Shown piece by piece: positions 44,787-53,857 of a stretch of DNA of 64,000 nt. How positions within the stretch are numbered: the stretch's first letter is position 1; every line of letters begins with the position of its first letter. Origin of the DNA: Veillonella rodentium (GTDB lineage: Bacteria; Bacillota; Negativicutes; Veillonellales; Veillonellaceae). The stretch is from the NCBI RefSeq assembly GCF_900187285.1, contig NZ_LT906470.1, positions 1,255,501-1,319,500 of the forward strand, given 5' to 3'. Made by a program: the position numbers and the translations under genes. The notes under the pieces are model-generated. The model was not told the origin of the DNA and did no database searches. It saw only the letters and a program-made list of their open reading frames with translations.

Positions 44787-45862
44787 ACGTTTCCTACTCC
44801 TATTGTTCCTTTTACAAATGTTGATTCACTTAATTTCTGTTCTTCAATGAGCGGTGCCATTTCATCCTGCGTATAGAATACAATGGGCCACCCTAACACC
44901 TTAACGGCCTCCAACAGGCCGACTTCATCTTGCTTCACGATAACCGATGCGGCTGTTACGATGCTCTTTGGTGAAAGCTGATGTTCCGCCAATGATGAAC
45001 GAATAGCGCCTAAAATGAGCTCCTTCGGCGTATCTCGACGACATCCGATACCCACCGTATAGGTTCGAGGACGTAAAATCAGTTGATTCGGATGTTCGGG
45101 GATAACCTTGTCGGTTATGACAACGCGGAAATTTACCCCGTTCACGCTATCGAATAACTCTTCGACAGTCACCAAATGCACCACACTATGGTTACCGATA
45201 TGTTGTTGTGCGGCGTGTTTCAAATGATCAGCATCGATTAAACCGCTGTCGATACAGTAGTCGACTTGCTTTCCACCAACAATGGCGGAATTTACATTGA
45301 TAAGCGTTTGAAAGTCATCCACCAACAGATGTTCATGGCGTGCCAACACATCTGGTGCCGGCAATCCGTTTACATCCGTTGCGGTTGTGATAACAGGATC
45401 CGCACCGATAGCTAATGAAATGGCTTGTGTCCATTCATTCGCACCGCCGAGATGCCCCGACAGCAAGCTGATTACATGATGTCCAGCCTCGTCCATCACA
45501 ACAATAGCGGGATCCTTAGATTTATGTTCAATATAAGGGGCAATCATGCGCACTACGATACCAAGGGCCATAATGCATAGCACCTGATCGTAGTCCCTGA
45601 AAATCTGCTCGATATGATTTTTCAGGGAATCAAAATAGATTGCCTCCCCACCGGAAGTACGATTCGATTTTTCATAACAATCCGCATGAGGTGCCACCAA
45701 AGACTTAATACGTTGTCCCAACAGAGCGCCACGCTCCGACACGGACAAAATCGCCGTCTTCGTTTGATGCTTTCCATTCATGGATACATCTGCCGATCCG
45801 GTTTGCCGCATATGGTTTGTTTCACCTGGATTCGTATCGGATACAAAAGATTTGCTTTTCAT
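44681..45862 (-). CDS. cbiG: Cobalt-precorrin-5A hydrolase
   Basis: 393 residues. N-terminal half with VLCIMALGIVVRMIAPYI and HVISLLSGHLGGANEWT (CbiG N), middle section, and C-terminal CbiG domain TVGIGCRRDTPKELIL ... ending in KTTIAIAQVTSR, a natural family end. It opens the delta-lactone and releases the C20 fragment as acetaldehyde. The first ~35 residues before TKTAILSVSERGALL resemble no domain, so the start could be an internal Met. Overlaps cbiF by one base and cbiH by 106. Confidence 0.9.
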   Translation of the reverse strand: MKSKSFVSDTNPGETNHMRQTGSADVSMNGKHQTKTAILSVSERGALLGQRIKSLVAPHADCYEKSNRTSGGEAIYFDSLKNHIEQIFRDYDQVLCIMALGIVVRMIAPYIEHKSKDPAIVVMDEAGHHVISLLSGHLGGANEWTQAISLAIGADPVITTATDVNGLPAPDVLARHEHLLVDDFQTLINVNSAIVGGKQVDYCIDSGLIDADHLKHAAQQHIGNHSVVHLVTVEELFDSVNGVNFRVVITDKVIPEHPNQLILRPRTYTVGIGCRRDTPKELILGAIRSSLAEHQLSPKSIVTAASVIVKQDEVGLLEAVKVLGWPIVFYTQDEMAPLIEEQKLSESTFVKGTIGVGNVCETTALLAARSRTLIQHKTVYPKTTIAIAQVTSR

Positions 45863-46623
45863 CAGTCTTTTGCGCTCCGGTACATATGAGCAAAACCTTT
45901 ATCATACAGTTTAGATAGTTCATATTCACTATCCAGCACATGACTTACCACGATCATAGCCTGACGTAATACGCCTTCCTTGGCCACGATTTCCGCGATG
46001 GTTTCCAATGTACCGCGAATAATGCGCTGATCCGGCCAGGATGCTTTCACCACGATAGCCACAGGCGTCGTCTTGTCATAGCCGCCCTCAATGAGTTCCT
46101 CCACGACCTTATCGAGCATCTGTACGCTGAGGAAAATACACATAGTGGCTTCATGAGCGGCAAGCATGCGCAATTTTTCCTTCGGAGGCATCGGTGTACG
46201 GCCTTCCATGCGCGTAATAATTACCGTTTGAGATACATTCGGCAATGTATATTCCTGTTTTAATGCCGCCGCCGTTGCAAGAAATGAGCTTACGCCGGGC
46301 ACGACTTCATAGGTAATACCCATGCCGGCCAGAGCATCCATCTGTTCCTGAATAGCACCGTAAATAGCAGGGTCACCTGTGTGAAGGCGAACTACGCTTT
46401 TACCAGCCTCAACAGAAGCTTTCATAACAGCCAACACCTCATCAAGGTTCATAGTAGCACTGTTATGGATTTCACAGCCTGGTTTACAAGCCTCTAAAAT
46501 GGCAGGGTTTACCAAAGAGCCGGCGTAAATAACAACGTCTGCCTCTTGCACTAAACGATACCCTTTACGAGTAATTAACTCAGGATCTCCAGGGCCTGCG
46601 CCTACGATATGTACGTCAACCAT
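45862..46623 (-). CDS. cbiF: Cobalt-precorrin-4 C11-methyltransferase
   Basis: 253 residues: VHIVGAGPGDPELITRKGYRL, VVRLHTGDPAIYGAIQEQM, VVPGVSSFLATAAALKQEYT and IITRMEGRTPMPPKEKL, which together identify CbiF/CobM among the tetrapyrrole methylases. One base after cbiT and overlapping cbiG by one base. Confidence 0.94.
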   Translation of the reverse strand: MVDVHIVGAGPGDPELITRKGYRLVQEADVVIYAGSLVNPAILEACKPGCEIHNSATMNLDEVLAVMKASVEAGKSVVRLHTGDPAIYGAIQEQMDALAGMGITYEVVPGVSSFLATAAALKQEYTLPNVSQTVIITRMEGRTPMPPKEKLRMLAAHEATMCIFLSVQMLDKVVEELIEGGYDKTTPVAIVVKASWPDQRIIRGTLETIAEIVAKEGVLRQAMIVVSHVLDSEYELSKLYDKGFAHMYRSAKD

Positions 46624-46624
46624 A

Positions 46625-47212
46625 TTACTCTCCTTCTGCGATACGCGTTGCAGATACGATAAAAATCGGGCTCAATGGGTCTAACAAATGATAGGGACCA
46701 GCCTTGCGGTAACGGCTGATGGACATTTGGTACCCTTCATAGGTGAAAGGACGTCCTTTCAGTTCCTTCAAAATGGTGTAACCAGTTTCCATCGTTACCG
46801 CCGTCACAACGAGGCGACCGCCAACCTTCAATAAGCGCTGTGCTTCATCCACAATGGCGCCCATGCCGCCGGCGCTGCCGCCGATAATAACCGCATCAAG
46901 CTCAGGCAATTCTTCCATGCCTTCAGGGGCTTTCGCCTTGATGACGGTCATATTATTCACATTGAACTTCTTCATGTTCTCATGAATCAGCTCGATGCCT
47001 TTATCAAATCGCTCAATAGCATAAACATGCCCCTTCGGCGCAGCTAAGGCCGCTTCGATAGAAATCGAACCGGTCCCTGCACCTACATCTAGCACGTTGC
47101 TATCTTCCCCGATGCGCGCCTCATTCATAACGGCTTTGCGAATCTCGCACTTCGTCATGGGCACATCGCCGCGAATAAATTCCTCATCGGGAATTCCGAA
47201 AAAATGTCTCAT
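46625..47212 (-). CDS. cbiT: Cobalt-precorrin-6B C15-methyltransferase (decarboxylating)
   Basis: 195 residues. GIPDEEFIRGDVPMTKCEIR is the CbiT N-terminal signature, followed by the SAM site VLDVGAGTGSISIEAAL, AIIGGSAGGM and LLKVGGRLVVTAVTMET. It methylates C15 and decarboxylates C12. ATGA overlap with cbiE, which supplies the C5 methyl; in other bacteria the two are fused as CobL. Confidence 0.94.
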   Translation of the reverse strand: MRHFFGIPDEEFIRGDVPMTKCEIRKAVMNEARIGEDSNVLDVGAGTGSISIEAALAAPKGHVYAIERFDKGIELIHENMKKFNVNNMTVIKAKAPEGMEELPELDAVIIGGSAGGMGAIVDEAQRLLKVGGRLVVTAVTMETGYTILKELKGRPFTYEGYQMSISRYRKAGPYHLLDPLSPIFIVSATRIAEGE

Positions 47213-47835
47213 CCCAGTACCACCATAACGGAATGTCCGAAGCCTTCCAGCTCAGTTAAGACCTCCAGCGTGGAGTCTACGATTCTTTCATCATCGTAGC
47301 TCAATCGCTCAAGGGCCGCTGCACGCGTTTCGGGCGGCCATCCCTCATCAATTAAAATACGCGCAATATGCGCCGGATTATATTCGGGATCCGTCAAAAA
47401 TCCCATCTTTTTCCCTGCTTTGTAGACGAGCTGTTCCGGTGCCGGCTGGCGCCCGTGAAAGCTCATCAGATCCGCATCATGCCACACCTCATTGAGACGC
47501 GCAAAAGCAAATGTCATCGAACTGATGCCCGGCACGACCTCAATCGGATTAGCAGTAAATTTTTTCTTTAAATAAGGCAACAGGCTGTAATAACCCGTAT
47601 CACCGCTGACCATCACGACCACATCATGGTCATTGAGCTCATGCTCAATTTGTTCAGACAGTAAACTGAGTTTTCCCGTTACAGGGTATGTAATTTGTCC
47701 CGGTTCCTGAAAGTCCTCTAAAGATCGTTCACTGCCCACCAGGACCGTAGCATGTTTAATTAAATTAAGACCTTTAGGCACCACATAATCAGGATTACCT
47801 GGACCAATGCCTACGATATACAAGGTATGTGCCAT
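47209..47835 (-). CDS. cbiE: Cobalt-precorrin-7 C5-methyltransferase
   Basis: 208 residues: LYIVGIGPGNPDYVVPKGL, VVMVSGDTGYYSLLPYL, VVPGISSMTFAFARL and SFHGRQPAPEQL. Methylase family with the length and order typical of CbiE. Its start lies 25 bases inside the end of cbiD and its end overlaps cbiT by four. Confidence 0.92.
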   Translation of the reverse strand: MAHTLYIVGIGPGNPDYVVPKGLNLIKHATVLVGSERSLEDFQEPGQITYPVTGKLSLLSEQIEHELNDHDVVVMVSGDTGYYSLLPYLKKKFTANPIEVVPGISSMTFAFARLNEVWHDADLMSFHGRQPAPEQLVYKAGKKMGFLTDPEYNPAHIARILIDEGWPPETRAAALERLSYDDERIVDSTLEVLTELEGFGHSVMVVLG

Positions 47836-48929
47836 TGTTCAAGTTCTCCCATCTCTTTTGCATGCTTATCCATTGCTAAAATCTCGCCTTTTAAGGTCGT
47901 AATGATGATGCCTACCTCTGCTTCATTAGCAATATATCGCTCACTCCGTAGAGAGGCACGATCTACAACACGTTGGTATACACCAGTCAGTCCTTCTCGC
48001 TCCAAAATAGGGAACGTAGACTCTGTAGTCTGGCAATTAAATAACTCTTCACAAACCACTTGCGACGCCCCTTCCAAGGCAGCATATGCCACGATACTTT
48101 CCATACGGCCATCACTCATGCGATTATGAGTATGGAAGCTACCACTAGCTAGTTTGATTAATTTACCGATATGACCGATGATTAATATTCGTTTGAATCC
48201 AATCTGTACAGCCTTTTCAAGCATAAATCCAATAAAATTACTCGTTTCTGCCATTTGGTTCTTATGAATACCTAATACTTGCTCTGCCAGATCTTGACCG
48301 ATACGCCCAGGTACGAGAACAGCTGTTTCACATCCGTTAGCCTTCATAACTTTCAACTGGGGCACTAACGAGTTCTTAAACCCTTCTTCACTCATAGGCT
48401 TAACAATACCTGTAGTACCAATAATGGAAATGCCACCTTCGATTCCCAATGTGTGGTTTAACGTTTTCTTAGCCAATACCATACCGTTCGGTACGCTAAC
48501 AGTAACGGTAACCCCTTGTCCACGTACACATAGCTCTTCAAAGACGATGTTCATCATCGTCCGAGGTCCTGGATTGATAGCCGGTTCTCCAGGCGGCATA
48601 GCAAGGCCCGATTTTGTTACGGTCCCTACGCCAAAGCCCGCTCGGAATCGTAGTTCACCAGTATCATCAAGGGTCACTGTCGTTTCCACATCATTGCCAT
48701 GAGTTACATCAGGATCGTCACCGCCGTCTTTCATAACGGTTACCTTCGCCGATGTATCTGATAAAACCTCCACTGCTTTAATAGGCACCTGAATATACTG
48801 ACCTTGCGGATTTTCAATGACCACCTGTTCCACGATATTGTTATCTAAGAGGGCCAATAAACCAGCTTTCATACCTGCCGTAGCGCATGAACCCGTGGTA
48901 TATCCACCCTTCATGTCCTCTACTCTCAT
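47811..48929 (-). CDS. cbiD: Cobalt-precorrin-5B C1-methyltransferase
   Basis: 372 residues. The N-terminal KGGYTTGSCATAGMKAGL is the CbiD hallmark; later GEPAINPGPRTMM, IGTTGIVKPMSEEGFK and HIGKLIKLASGSFHTHN. First of the cbi genes. AGGAGG lies just before ATG 48929. It begins only 69 bp after the yajQ stop, with no terminator and no B12-riboswitch-like sequence in the gap, so it may share the yajQ transcript or have a promoter inside yajQ. Confidence 0.94.
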   Translation of the reverse strand: MRVEDMKGGYTTGSCATAGMKAGLLALLDNNIVEQVVIENPQGQYIQVPIKAVEVLSDTSAKVTVMKDGGDDPDVTHGNDVETTVTLDDTGELRFRAGFGVGTVTKSGLAMPPGEPAINPGPRTMMNIVFEELCVRGQGVTVTVSVPNGMVLAKKTLNHTLGIEGGISIIGTTGIVKPMSEEGFKNSLVPQLKVMKANGCETAVLVPGRIGQDLAEQVLGIHKNQMAETSNFIGFMLEKAVQIGFKRILIIGHIGKLIKLASGSFHTHNRMSDGRMESIVAYAALEGASQVVCEELFNCQTTESTFPILEREGLTGVYQRVVDRASLRSERYIANEAEVGIIITTLKGEILAMDKHAKEMGELEQWHIPCIS

Positions 48930-48998
48930 AAGGCCTCCTACACCGATAGAGTTAGCAGATCAAAAGAATCGAACACGCCCTATCATGAACACATGTAA

Positions 48999-49493
48999 CT
49001 AGGAACGGAAATTTACGAATTGCAGTTCAACAGGAATATCCAGCTGTTTCAACATTTGGATAACCGCTTGCAAATCATCTTTATCCTTACCGGATACGCG
49101 CACCTGATCTTCCTGAATCGACGCTTGGACCTTCAATTTCATATTTTTGATCGCTTTTACCACTTCTTTGGCATTTTTTTTAGTAATGCCTTTTTTGATG
49201 GTAATCACTTGGCGAACCGTAGCACCCGCAGCCGGTTCCACCTTGCCGTAATCAAGATTTTTGATCGCTACATTACGCTTAACCATCTTACCCTTTAATA
49301 CGTCGATAATGGCGTTCAATTTGTATTCGTCATCACCGACAATCTTAATAGTGTCGCCTTCAAGACTAATCTCCGCCTTAGAGCCGCGGAAATCATAACG
49401 AGTGCCGATTTCCTTCCTCGCCTGATTTACCGCATTATCCACTTCCTGCATATCCACTTCGGACACTACATCAAAGGAACAATCTTTAGCCAT
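48999..49493 (-). CDS. YajQ family nucleotide-binding protein
   Basis: 164 residues from ATG at 49493 ([14 protein letters not shown]) with AGGAGG upstream; longer frames reach back without a ribosome site. Typical YajQ: two similar alpha-beta halves, [51 protein letters not shown] and a C-terminal VELQFVNFR. Members bind nucleotides, and some bind cyclic di-GMP. It lies upstream of cbiD on the same strand. Confidence 0.9.
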   Translation of the reverse strand: MAKDCSFDVVSEVDMQEVDNAVNQARKEIGTRYDFRGSKAEISLEGDTIKIVGDDEYKLNAIIDVLKGKMVKRNVAIKNLDYGKVEPAAGATVRQVITIKKGITKKNAKEVVKAIKNMKLKVQASIQEDQVRVSGKDKDDLQAVIQMLKQLDIPVELQFVNFRS

Positions 49494-49878
49494 TTTATAC
49501 CTCCTACACCTGAACCTGTTGGGCATAAGGTTCATAGCATTACTTTCATCATCCTCATATTCCAAATGAAAGTGTAAAACTACACCAAAACAGAATATAT
49601 CTCTATAATTATACCTTAAAACAGGCTTATTTTCTAGGTAAATCGATTTTCTTAATTATAATTGTTAGCTATGTATTAATGAAGCTTTTATAAGTATAGT
49701 GGAAGTTCTCTAATACGATACACAATGCAATACATAAGGCCAATAACACAAAAAAACTAGCAACATACATAATACATGTACATTGCTAGTTCTCATATAA
49801 CTCTATTATGTTGTATTTAGTTTATGAACCATAACTAAAGACAATAGCAATTCATAAAGACCTAAAAGCCAATTGATA
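49494..49878. other. 385-bp intergenic region between yajQ and the WG-repeat gene
   Basis: Holds a terminator at 49753-49792 for the WG-repeat gene and an AT-rich stretch (49566-49740) that may carry the yajQ promoter. No ORF with a ribosome site and no RNA gene was recognised. Confidence 0.5.
49753..49792 (-). terminator. Terminator downstream of the WG-repeat gene
   Basis: Perfect stem AACTAGCAA / TTGCTAGTT with a 20-base loop followed by TTTTTTT on the minus strand, about 87 bases past the stop. Confidence 0.8.
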
Positions 49879-51474
49879 TTACAAAACGTTTACCGCATCA
49901 TATTTAGGTTGTACAATCCATTCCCCTTTAGAATTCATAATACCCCATTTACCTTTAGATTTAACAGAGCTAAAACCATGGTTGAAGGATTTAGCATCTT
50001 CAATAAGTTTGTTTGTATCTCTAAATAATACATGACCGTCATTATCGATGATCGTATAGCCCTCTTTACCAGTATGAACCCACGTTACAGTATCGTTGTT
50101 GAACGGTTCAATAGTTGCTTCTGTTTGAGCAGAATACATAGATTTACCATTACTCATATCAATAAGATTTTTAACATGATCTTTCACGACTACTAAACGA
50201 TCTGTACCTGCAAAGGAAATAGAATCATATTTAAAGGACACTACTTGTTTACCTGTAGATACATCAAAAATGCCCCATTTTTCAGTCTTATTATCTTTTA
50301 ACGCTAATAGACCATTCAATTTATCCATTTCACCTGCATCATAATCGCCAGGTTGAATAACAACTTCACCTTTACGGTTCACGAAATATAAATTACCAGC
50401 ATCTTTAATTACTGTGCCATAAGCTGTAATAGGCCATACTTTATCTTTTTTGCTATCGATAACAATGTTGCCAGAGCGATCGATATAGCCGCGTTTTGCA
50501 CCATCATAAGCAAAACCATCTACGTGGTAATGTTGACCACCTAAAAGTGCACCACCAAGGATACCTCCCACGATAAAGCCACCTACAAGACCACCTAAGT
50601 TAAACCCACTTACGGAGCGACGATATTCAGCAAGACCATTGCGGAATGCATATACCTCTTTAGAAGGAGCATTAAATAATTCTTTACCAGTACCATCAAT
50701 AGCTACGATTTTACCTTTAGCATTCTTAACAAAAGCACGGTCTTCGCTAAAACCAGTCACAACTTGACGGAATTGTGGAGCAATCACTACTTTGTCGTCA
50801 GTAGTCTTAAAGCCGTATTTTCCTTTTTCTTTAAACTCTACATAGGAATCGCTTGGATACTCTTGAGTTGCTTCTTGTTTAACACGTTCTTTTAAAGCTT
50901 CCTCTTCAGAGATTTCCACACCCTTAGGTGTAACCCAAGTTTCTGTTTTCTTATCTACTTGAGCTAACACATTGCCTGTTTTATAATCAACATCTTTAAT
51001 TTCTTTATACTTAGGTTCAATAGCAACAGTACCATCTGGACGAATAATACCCCATTTACCGCCTTGTTTCATAGATGCTAATACACCATGCTCAAGAACT
51101 TCATCATTTTTGAAAGTAGTACCTTTACCAGATTTCAAAGATTTTGGTGCATCACGATAAGGGTTTAATGCACTTGATACATCAGCCGCGATATAACCAG
51201 AAAGTGCACTACGTTCTTCAAGTTTTTGAGGAGTCATTACGCCTACACTAGCTTTAGTGCTTTTAATGGAGCTAGAGCTTTCTGTGCGCACAGTAGAAGT
51301 TGATGTAGTTGTTGTATGTTGCTCACGGGTTACACGTGTACTAGTCGATGTTGGTGTATCGTGGTTTGTTACCGTTGTACTACTAGTAGATGTTGTAGTA
51401 GATGCCGCAAAAGTTGTTGTAGACATAGCCGCTAACACACATGCGACTAATACAGATTTCTTGTTAATATTCAT
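49879..51474 (-). CDS. Exported WG-repeat protein
   Basis: 531 residues. Signal peptide MNINKKSVLVACVLAAMSTTTFA, then a Ser/Thr-rich low-complexity stretch (residues ~25-75), then WG (KWG) repeats: GKWGIIRPDGTVAIEPKY, GKYGFKTTDDKVVIAPQF, EKWGIFDVSTGKQ, GKWGIMNSKGEWIVQPKY. Between repeats, around residue 290, a Gly-zipper (GGLVGGFIVGGILGGALLGG) could insert in a membrane or oligomerise. WG repeats form small beta modules of unknown function. Probably a surface or periplasmic protein. Own terminator; AGGAG upstream. Confidence 0.8.
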   Translation of the reverse strand: MNINKKSVLVACVLAAMSTTTFAASTTTSTSSTTVTNHDTPTSTSTRVTREQHTTTTSTSTVRTESSSSIKSTKASVGVMTPQKLEERSALSGYIAADVSSALNPYRDAPKSLKSGKGTTFKNDEVLEHGVLASMKQGGKWGIIRPDGTVAIEPKYKEIKDVDYKTGNVLAQVDKKTETWVTPKGVEISEEEALKERVKQEATQEYPSDSYVEFKEKGKYGFKTTDDKVVIAPQFRQVVTGFSEDRAFVKNAKGKIVAIDGTGKELFNAPSKEVYAFRNGLAEYRRSVSGFNLGGLVGGFIVGGILGGALLGGQHYHVDGFAYDGAKRGYIDRSGNIVIDSKKDKVWPITAYGTVIKDAGNLYFVNRKGEVVIQPGDYDAGEMDKLNGLLALKDNKTEKWGIFDVSTGKQVVSFKYDSISFAGTDRLVVVKDHVKNLIDMSNGKSMYSAQTEATIEPFNNDTVTWVHTGKEGYTIIDNDGHVLFRDTNKLIEDAKSFNHGFSSVKSKGKWGIMNSKGEWIVQPKYDAVNVL

Positions 51475-51686
51475 AAACCTCTCCTTTTATAGAATAAGCT
51501 ATAACCATACAGTCATTAACATACATACATAGTTCTTAATATATACTGTTATAACTAAACACACAGTTTTACAGTAAAAAAGTTCACACATAAATAATGT
51601 ATAAAATTTAATAATTCAAATTATACTATATGGACCTTCATAAATACAACGAATTATGAAAAATTCTTCATTTATATTTTATTTGT

Positions 51687-51692
51687 TATAAT
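51687..51692 (+). promoter_or_regulatory. -10 box seven bases before the pseudouridine synthase start
   Basis: TATAAT ends eight bases before the ATG at 51700, which places the expected transcription start at or next to the A of the ATG. No ribosome site precedes the ATG. The -35 region (TTCTTC at 17 bases) is poor. Together these suggest a leaderless mRNA. Confidence 0.45.
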
Positions 51693-51699
51693 AATACGT

Positions 51700-52674
51700 A
51701 TGAAAGCAGCAACGATAATCGACTTGATTGTAGACTCTAATGTACACACACAATCTATAAATCATGTTATAAAACAACAGCATATTTCCCAGCGCATGAG
51801 ACGCCGTTTACGAAATAATGGCATCATAACAGTTAATGGTAAATTTGCTACCTGGAATACGCTCATTCACGGTGGCGATCATCTCGTTATGAAGTTAACT
51901 CCAGAGCAAGAGTTTAGCCTAAGCCCTATGAGTTTAGATATCATATATGAGGACGAATATATTTTAGTCATTAATAAGGCGGCTGGTATTCTTATGCACC
52001 CTACTTCTATCGTCCGAGATCATACGCTGGCAAATGGTGTACTTCATTACTACCAAGAAACAAATCAGCATTATGATTTCCATCCTGTACACCGATTAGA
52101 TAAGGATACCTCAGGTATTGTCATCATTGCTAAAACATCGGTGGTCCAACATGCTTTTGATAAAAAATACACCCATTTTTACAAAAGCTACGACGCCATT
52201 ATAGAAGGACATCTCCCTGCTGTGCCTATAAGCATTAACTGGCCTATAGGTCGTAAACCAGGCAGTATCATTGAGCGCTGTTGTACAGTCCAAGGAAAGC
52301 CAGCTCGCACGGATATAACTATTATTAGTAAAAATACAAGCAAAATCAGTAGTGGTAAGATTAATTCTGATGATGTGATTACGATGAATAATAATAGTAA
52401 TGTATGTTTAACTGACAGCTCGCTTACATCTTATAATCAGTTTACCCATGTACGGTGCTTATTGCACACAGGACGCACCCATCAGATTCGAGTTCATTTA
52501 TCTCAACTAGGGTATCCACTAGCTGGTGATGACTTATACGGTGGTCATCTAGAATCTATCCAACGCCAAGCACTGCATGCAGCGCGCGTAAGCTTTTACC
52601 ATCCCGTAACAAATGAATGGCTCGAACTGCATGCAGAAATACCGGAGGATATGAAAGTATTGCTAAGCGATTGA
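51700..52674 (+). CDS. RluA family pseudouridine synthase
   Basis: 324 residues. An S4-like N-terminal part (SQRMRRRLRNNGIITVNGKFATWNTLIHGGD) precedes the catalytic domain with HPVHRLDKDTSGIVIIAKT (catalytic Asp) and LLHTGRTHQIRVHLSQLGYPLAGDDLYGG (seen in shorter pieces). It isomerises uridines in rRNA or tRNA; which ones cannot be told. A low-complexity Ser/Asn insert (ISKNTSKISSGKINSD) interrupts the catalytic domain around residue 210. Single gene, no ribosome site. Confidence 0.92.
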   Translation: MKAATIIDLIVDSNVHTQSINHVIKQQHISQRMRRRLRNNGIITVNGKFATWNTLIHGGDHLVMKLTPEQEFSLSPMSLDIIYEDEYILVINKAAGILMHPTSIVRDHTLANGVLHYYQETNQHYDFHPVHRLDKDTSGIVIIAKTSVVQHAFDKKYTHFYKSYDAIIEGHLPAVPISINWPIGRKPGSIIERCCTVQGKPARTDITIISKNTSKISSGKINSDDVITMNNNSNVCLTDSSLTSYNQFTHVRCLLHTGRTHQIRVHLSQLGYPLAGDDLYGGHLESIQRQALHAARVSFYHPVTNEWLELHAEIPEDMKVLLSD

Positions 52675-52790
52675 GCTGATATAATACCCTAAATAAATGC
52701 TCCTACACAGAAATAACCCACATGGGTCACATAACAAGACGAATTTTATGTATAAGTTATACAAAAAATATTGGCCCTTTATAGTGTTTC

Positions 52791-52819
52791 TTGATATACT
52801 TAACTTGAATTGATATATG
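52791..52819 (+). promoter_or_regulatory. Possible aldolase promoter
   Basis: TTGATA, 17 bases, TATATG, roughly 105 bases before the fba start. Confidence 0.35.
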
Positions 52820-52900
52820 ATTGCAATAACACTAGTTTTTTATCTAGCTCATATGCGCTAGAAATACTAACAGTCACAGTATTAATAACATGATATGACA

Positions 52901-52912
52901 GGCTCTAGAGCC
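52901..52912. repeat. Perfect 12-bp palindrome at the aldolase ribosome site
   Basis: GGCTCTAGAGCC lies directly before AAGGAGGA of the fba gene. It could form a small stem with CTAG loop next to the ribosome site or bind a dimeric protein. Confidence 0.4.
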
Positions 52913-52924
52913 AAGGAGGACAAC

Positions 52925-53854
52925 ATGCCATTAGTTACTACTACAGAAATGTTCAAAAAAGCCTATGAAGGCGGCTATGCTGTTGGCGCTTTCAATGTAA
53001 ACAACATGGAAATCGTACAAGGTATCGTAGATGCAGCGAAAGAGGAACAATCTCCTCTTATCTTGCAAGTATCTGCAGGTGCTCGTAAATATGCTAAACA
53101 TATTTACCTTGTTAAACTCGTAGAAGCAGCTCTTGAAGACAGCAACTTACCGATCGCTCTTCACCTTGATCACGGCGATTCCTTTGAAATCTGTAAAGAC
53201 TGTGTAGATGGTGGTTTCACATCCGTTATGATCGACGCATCTCACTATGATTTCGATGAAAACGTAAAAATCACTAAACAAGTTGTTGAATATGCTCACG
53301 CTCATGGCGTTGTAGTAGAAGCAGAATTAGGCCGTTTGGCTGGTGTTGAAGATGATGTAAACGTATCCGATGCAGATGCTCGCTTTACAGACCCAGAACA
53401 AGCTGCTGAATTCGTACACCTAACTGGCGTAGACTCCTTAGCAATCGCTATTGGTACTAGCCATGGTGCTTACAAATTCAAAGGAGACCCTTACCTTGAT
53501 TTCGATCGTTTGAAAAAAGTGGGCGAATTATTGCCTAACTTCCCAATCGTATTGCATGGGGCATCCTCCGTATTGCCTGAATTCGTAGCAAAATGTAATG
53601 AATTTGGTGGCAACATCCCTGGTGCACAAGGCGTACCTGAAGAAATGCTTCGCAAAGCAGCTCAAATGGCGGTTTGCAAAATCAATATTGATACAGACCT
53701 TCGCCTTGCTATGACTGCATCTGTACGTGAATACTTGGCTCAAAACCCATCTGAGTTTGACCCACGTAAATATTTAGGACCTGCTCGTGATGCTATTAAA
53801 GGCATGGTAGCTCACAAAATTAAAAATGTATTAGGTTCTTCTAACAAACTATAA
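52925..53854 (+). CDS. fba: Class II fructose-bisphosphate aldolase
   Basis: 309 residues from ATG at 52925 (MPLVTTTEMFKKAYEGGYAVGAFN) with AAGGAGG. Zinc aldolase features: ALHLDHGDSFE (HxDHG), VVEAELGRLAGVEDDV, AIGTSHGAYKF (ligand His) and IVLHGASSV. It cleaves fructose-1,6-bisphosphate, or mainly acts in gluconeogenesis in organisms that live on lactate. A longer frame starting ten codons upstream contains the ribosome site and was rejected. Three bases separate it from the next gene. Confidence 0.96.
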   Translation: MPLVTTTEMFKKAYEGGYAVGAFNVNNMEIVQGIVDAAKEEQSPLILQVSAGARKYAKHIYLVKLVEAALEDSNLPIALHLDHGDSFEICKDCVDGGFTSVMIDASHYDFDENVKITKQVVEYAHAHGVVVEAELGRLAGVEDDVNVSDADARFTDPEQAAEFVHLTGVDSLAIAIGTSHGAYKFKGDPYLDFDRLKKVGELLPNFPIVLHGASSVLPEFVAKCNEFGGNIPGAQGVPEEMLRKAAQMAVCKINIDTDLRLAMTASVREYLAQNPSEFDPRKYLGPARDAIKGMVAHKIKNVLGSSNKL

Positions 53855-53857
53855 TCA

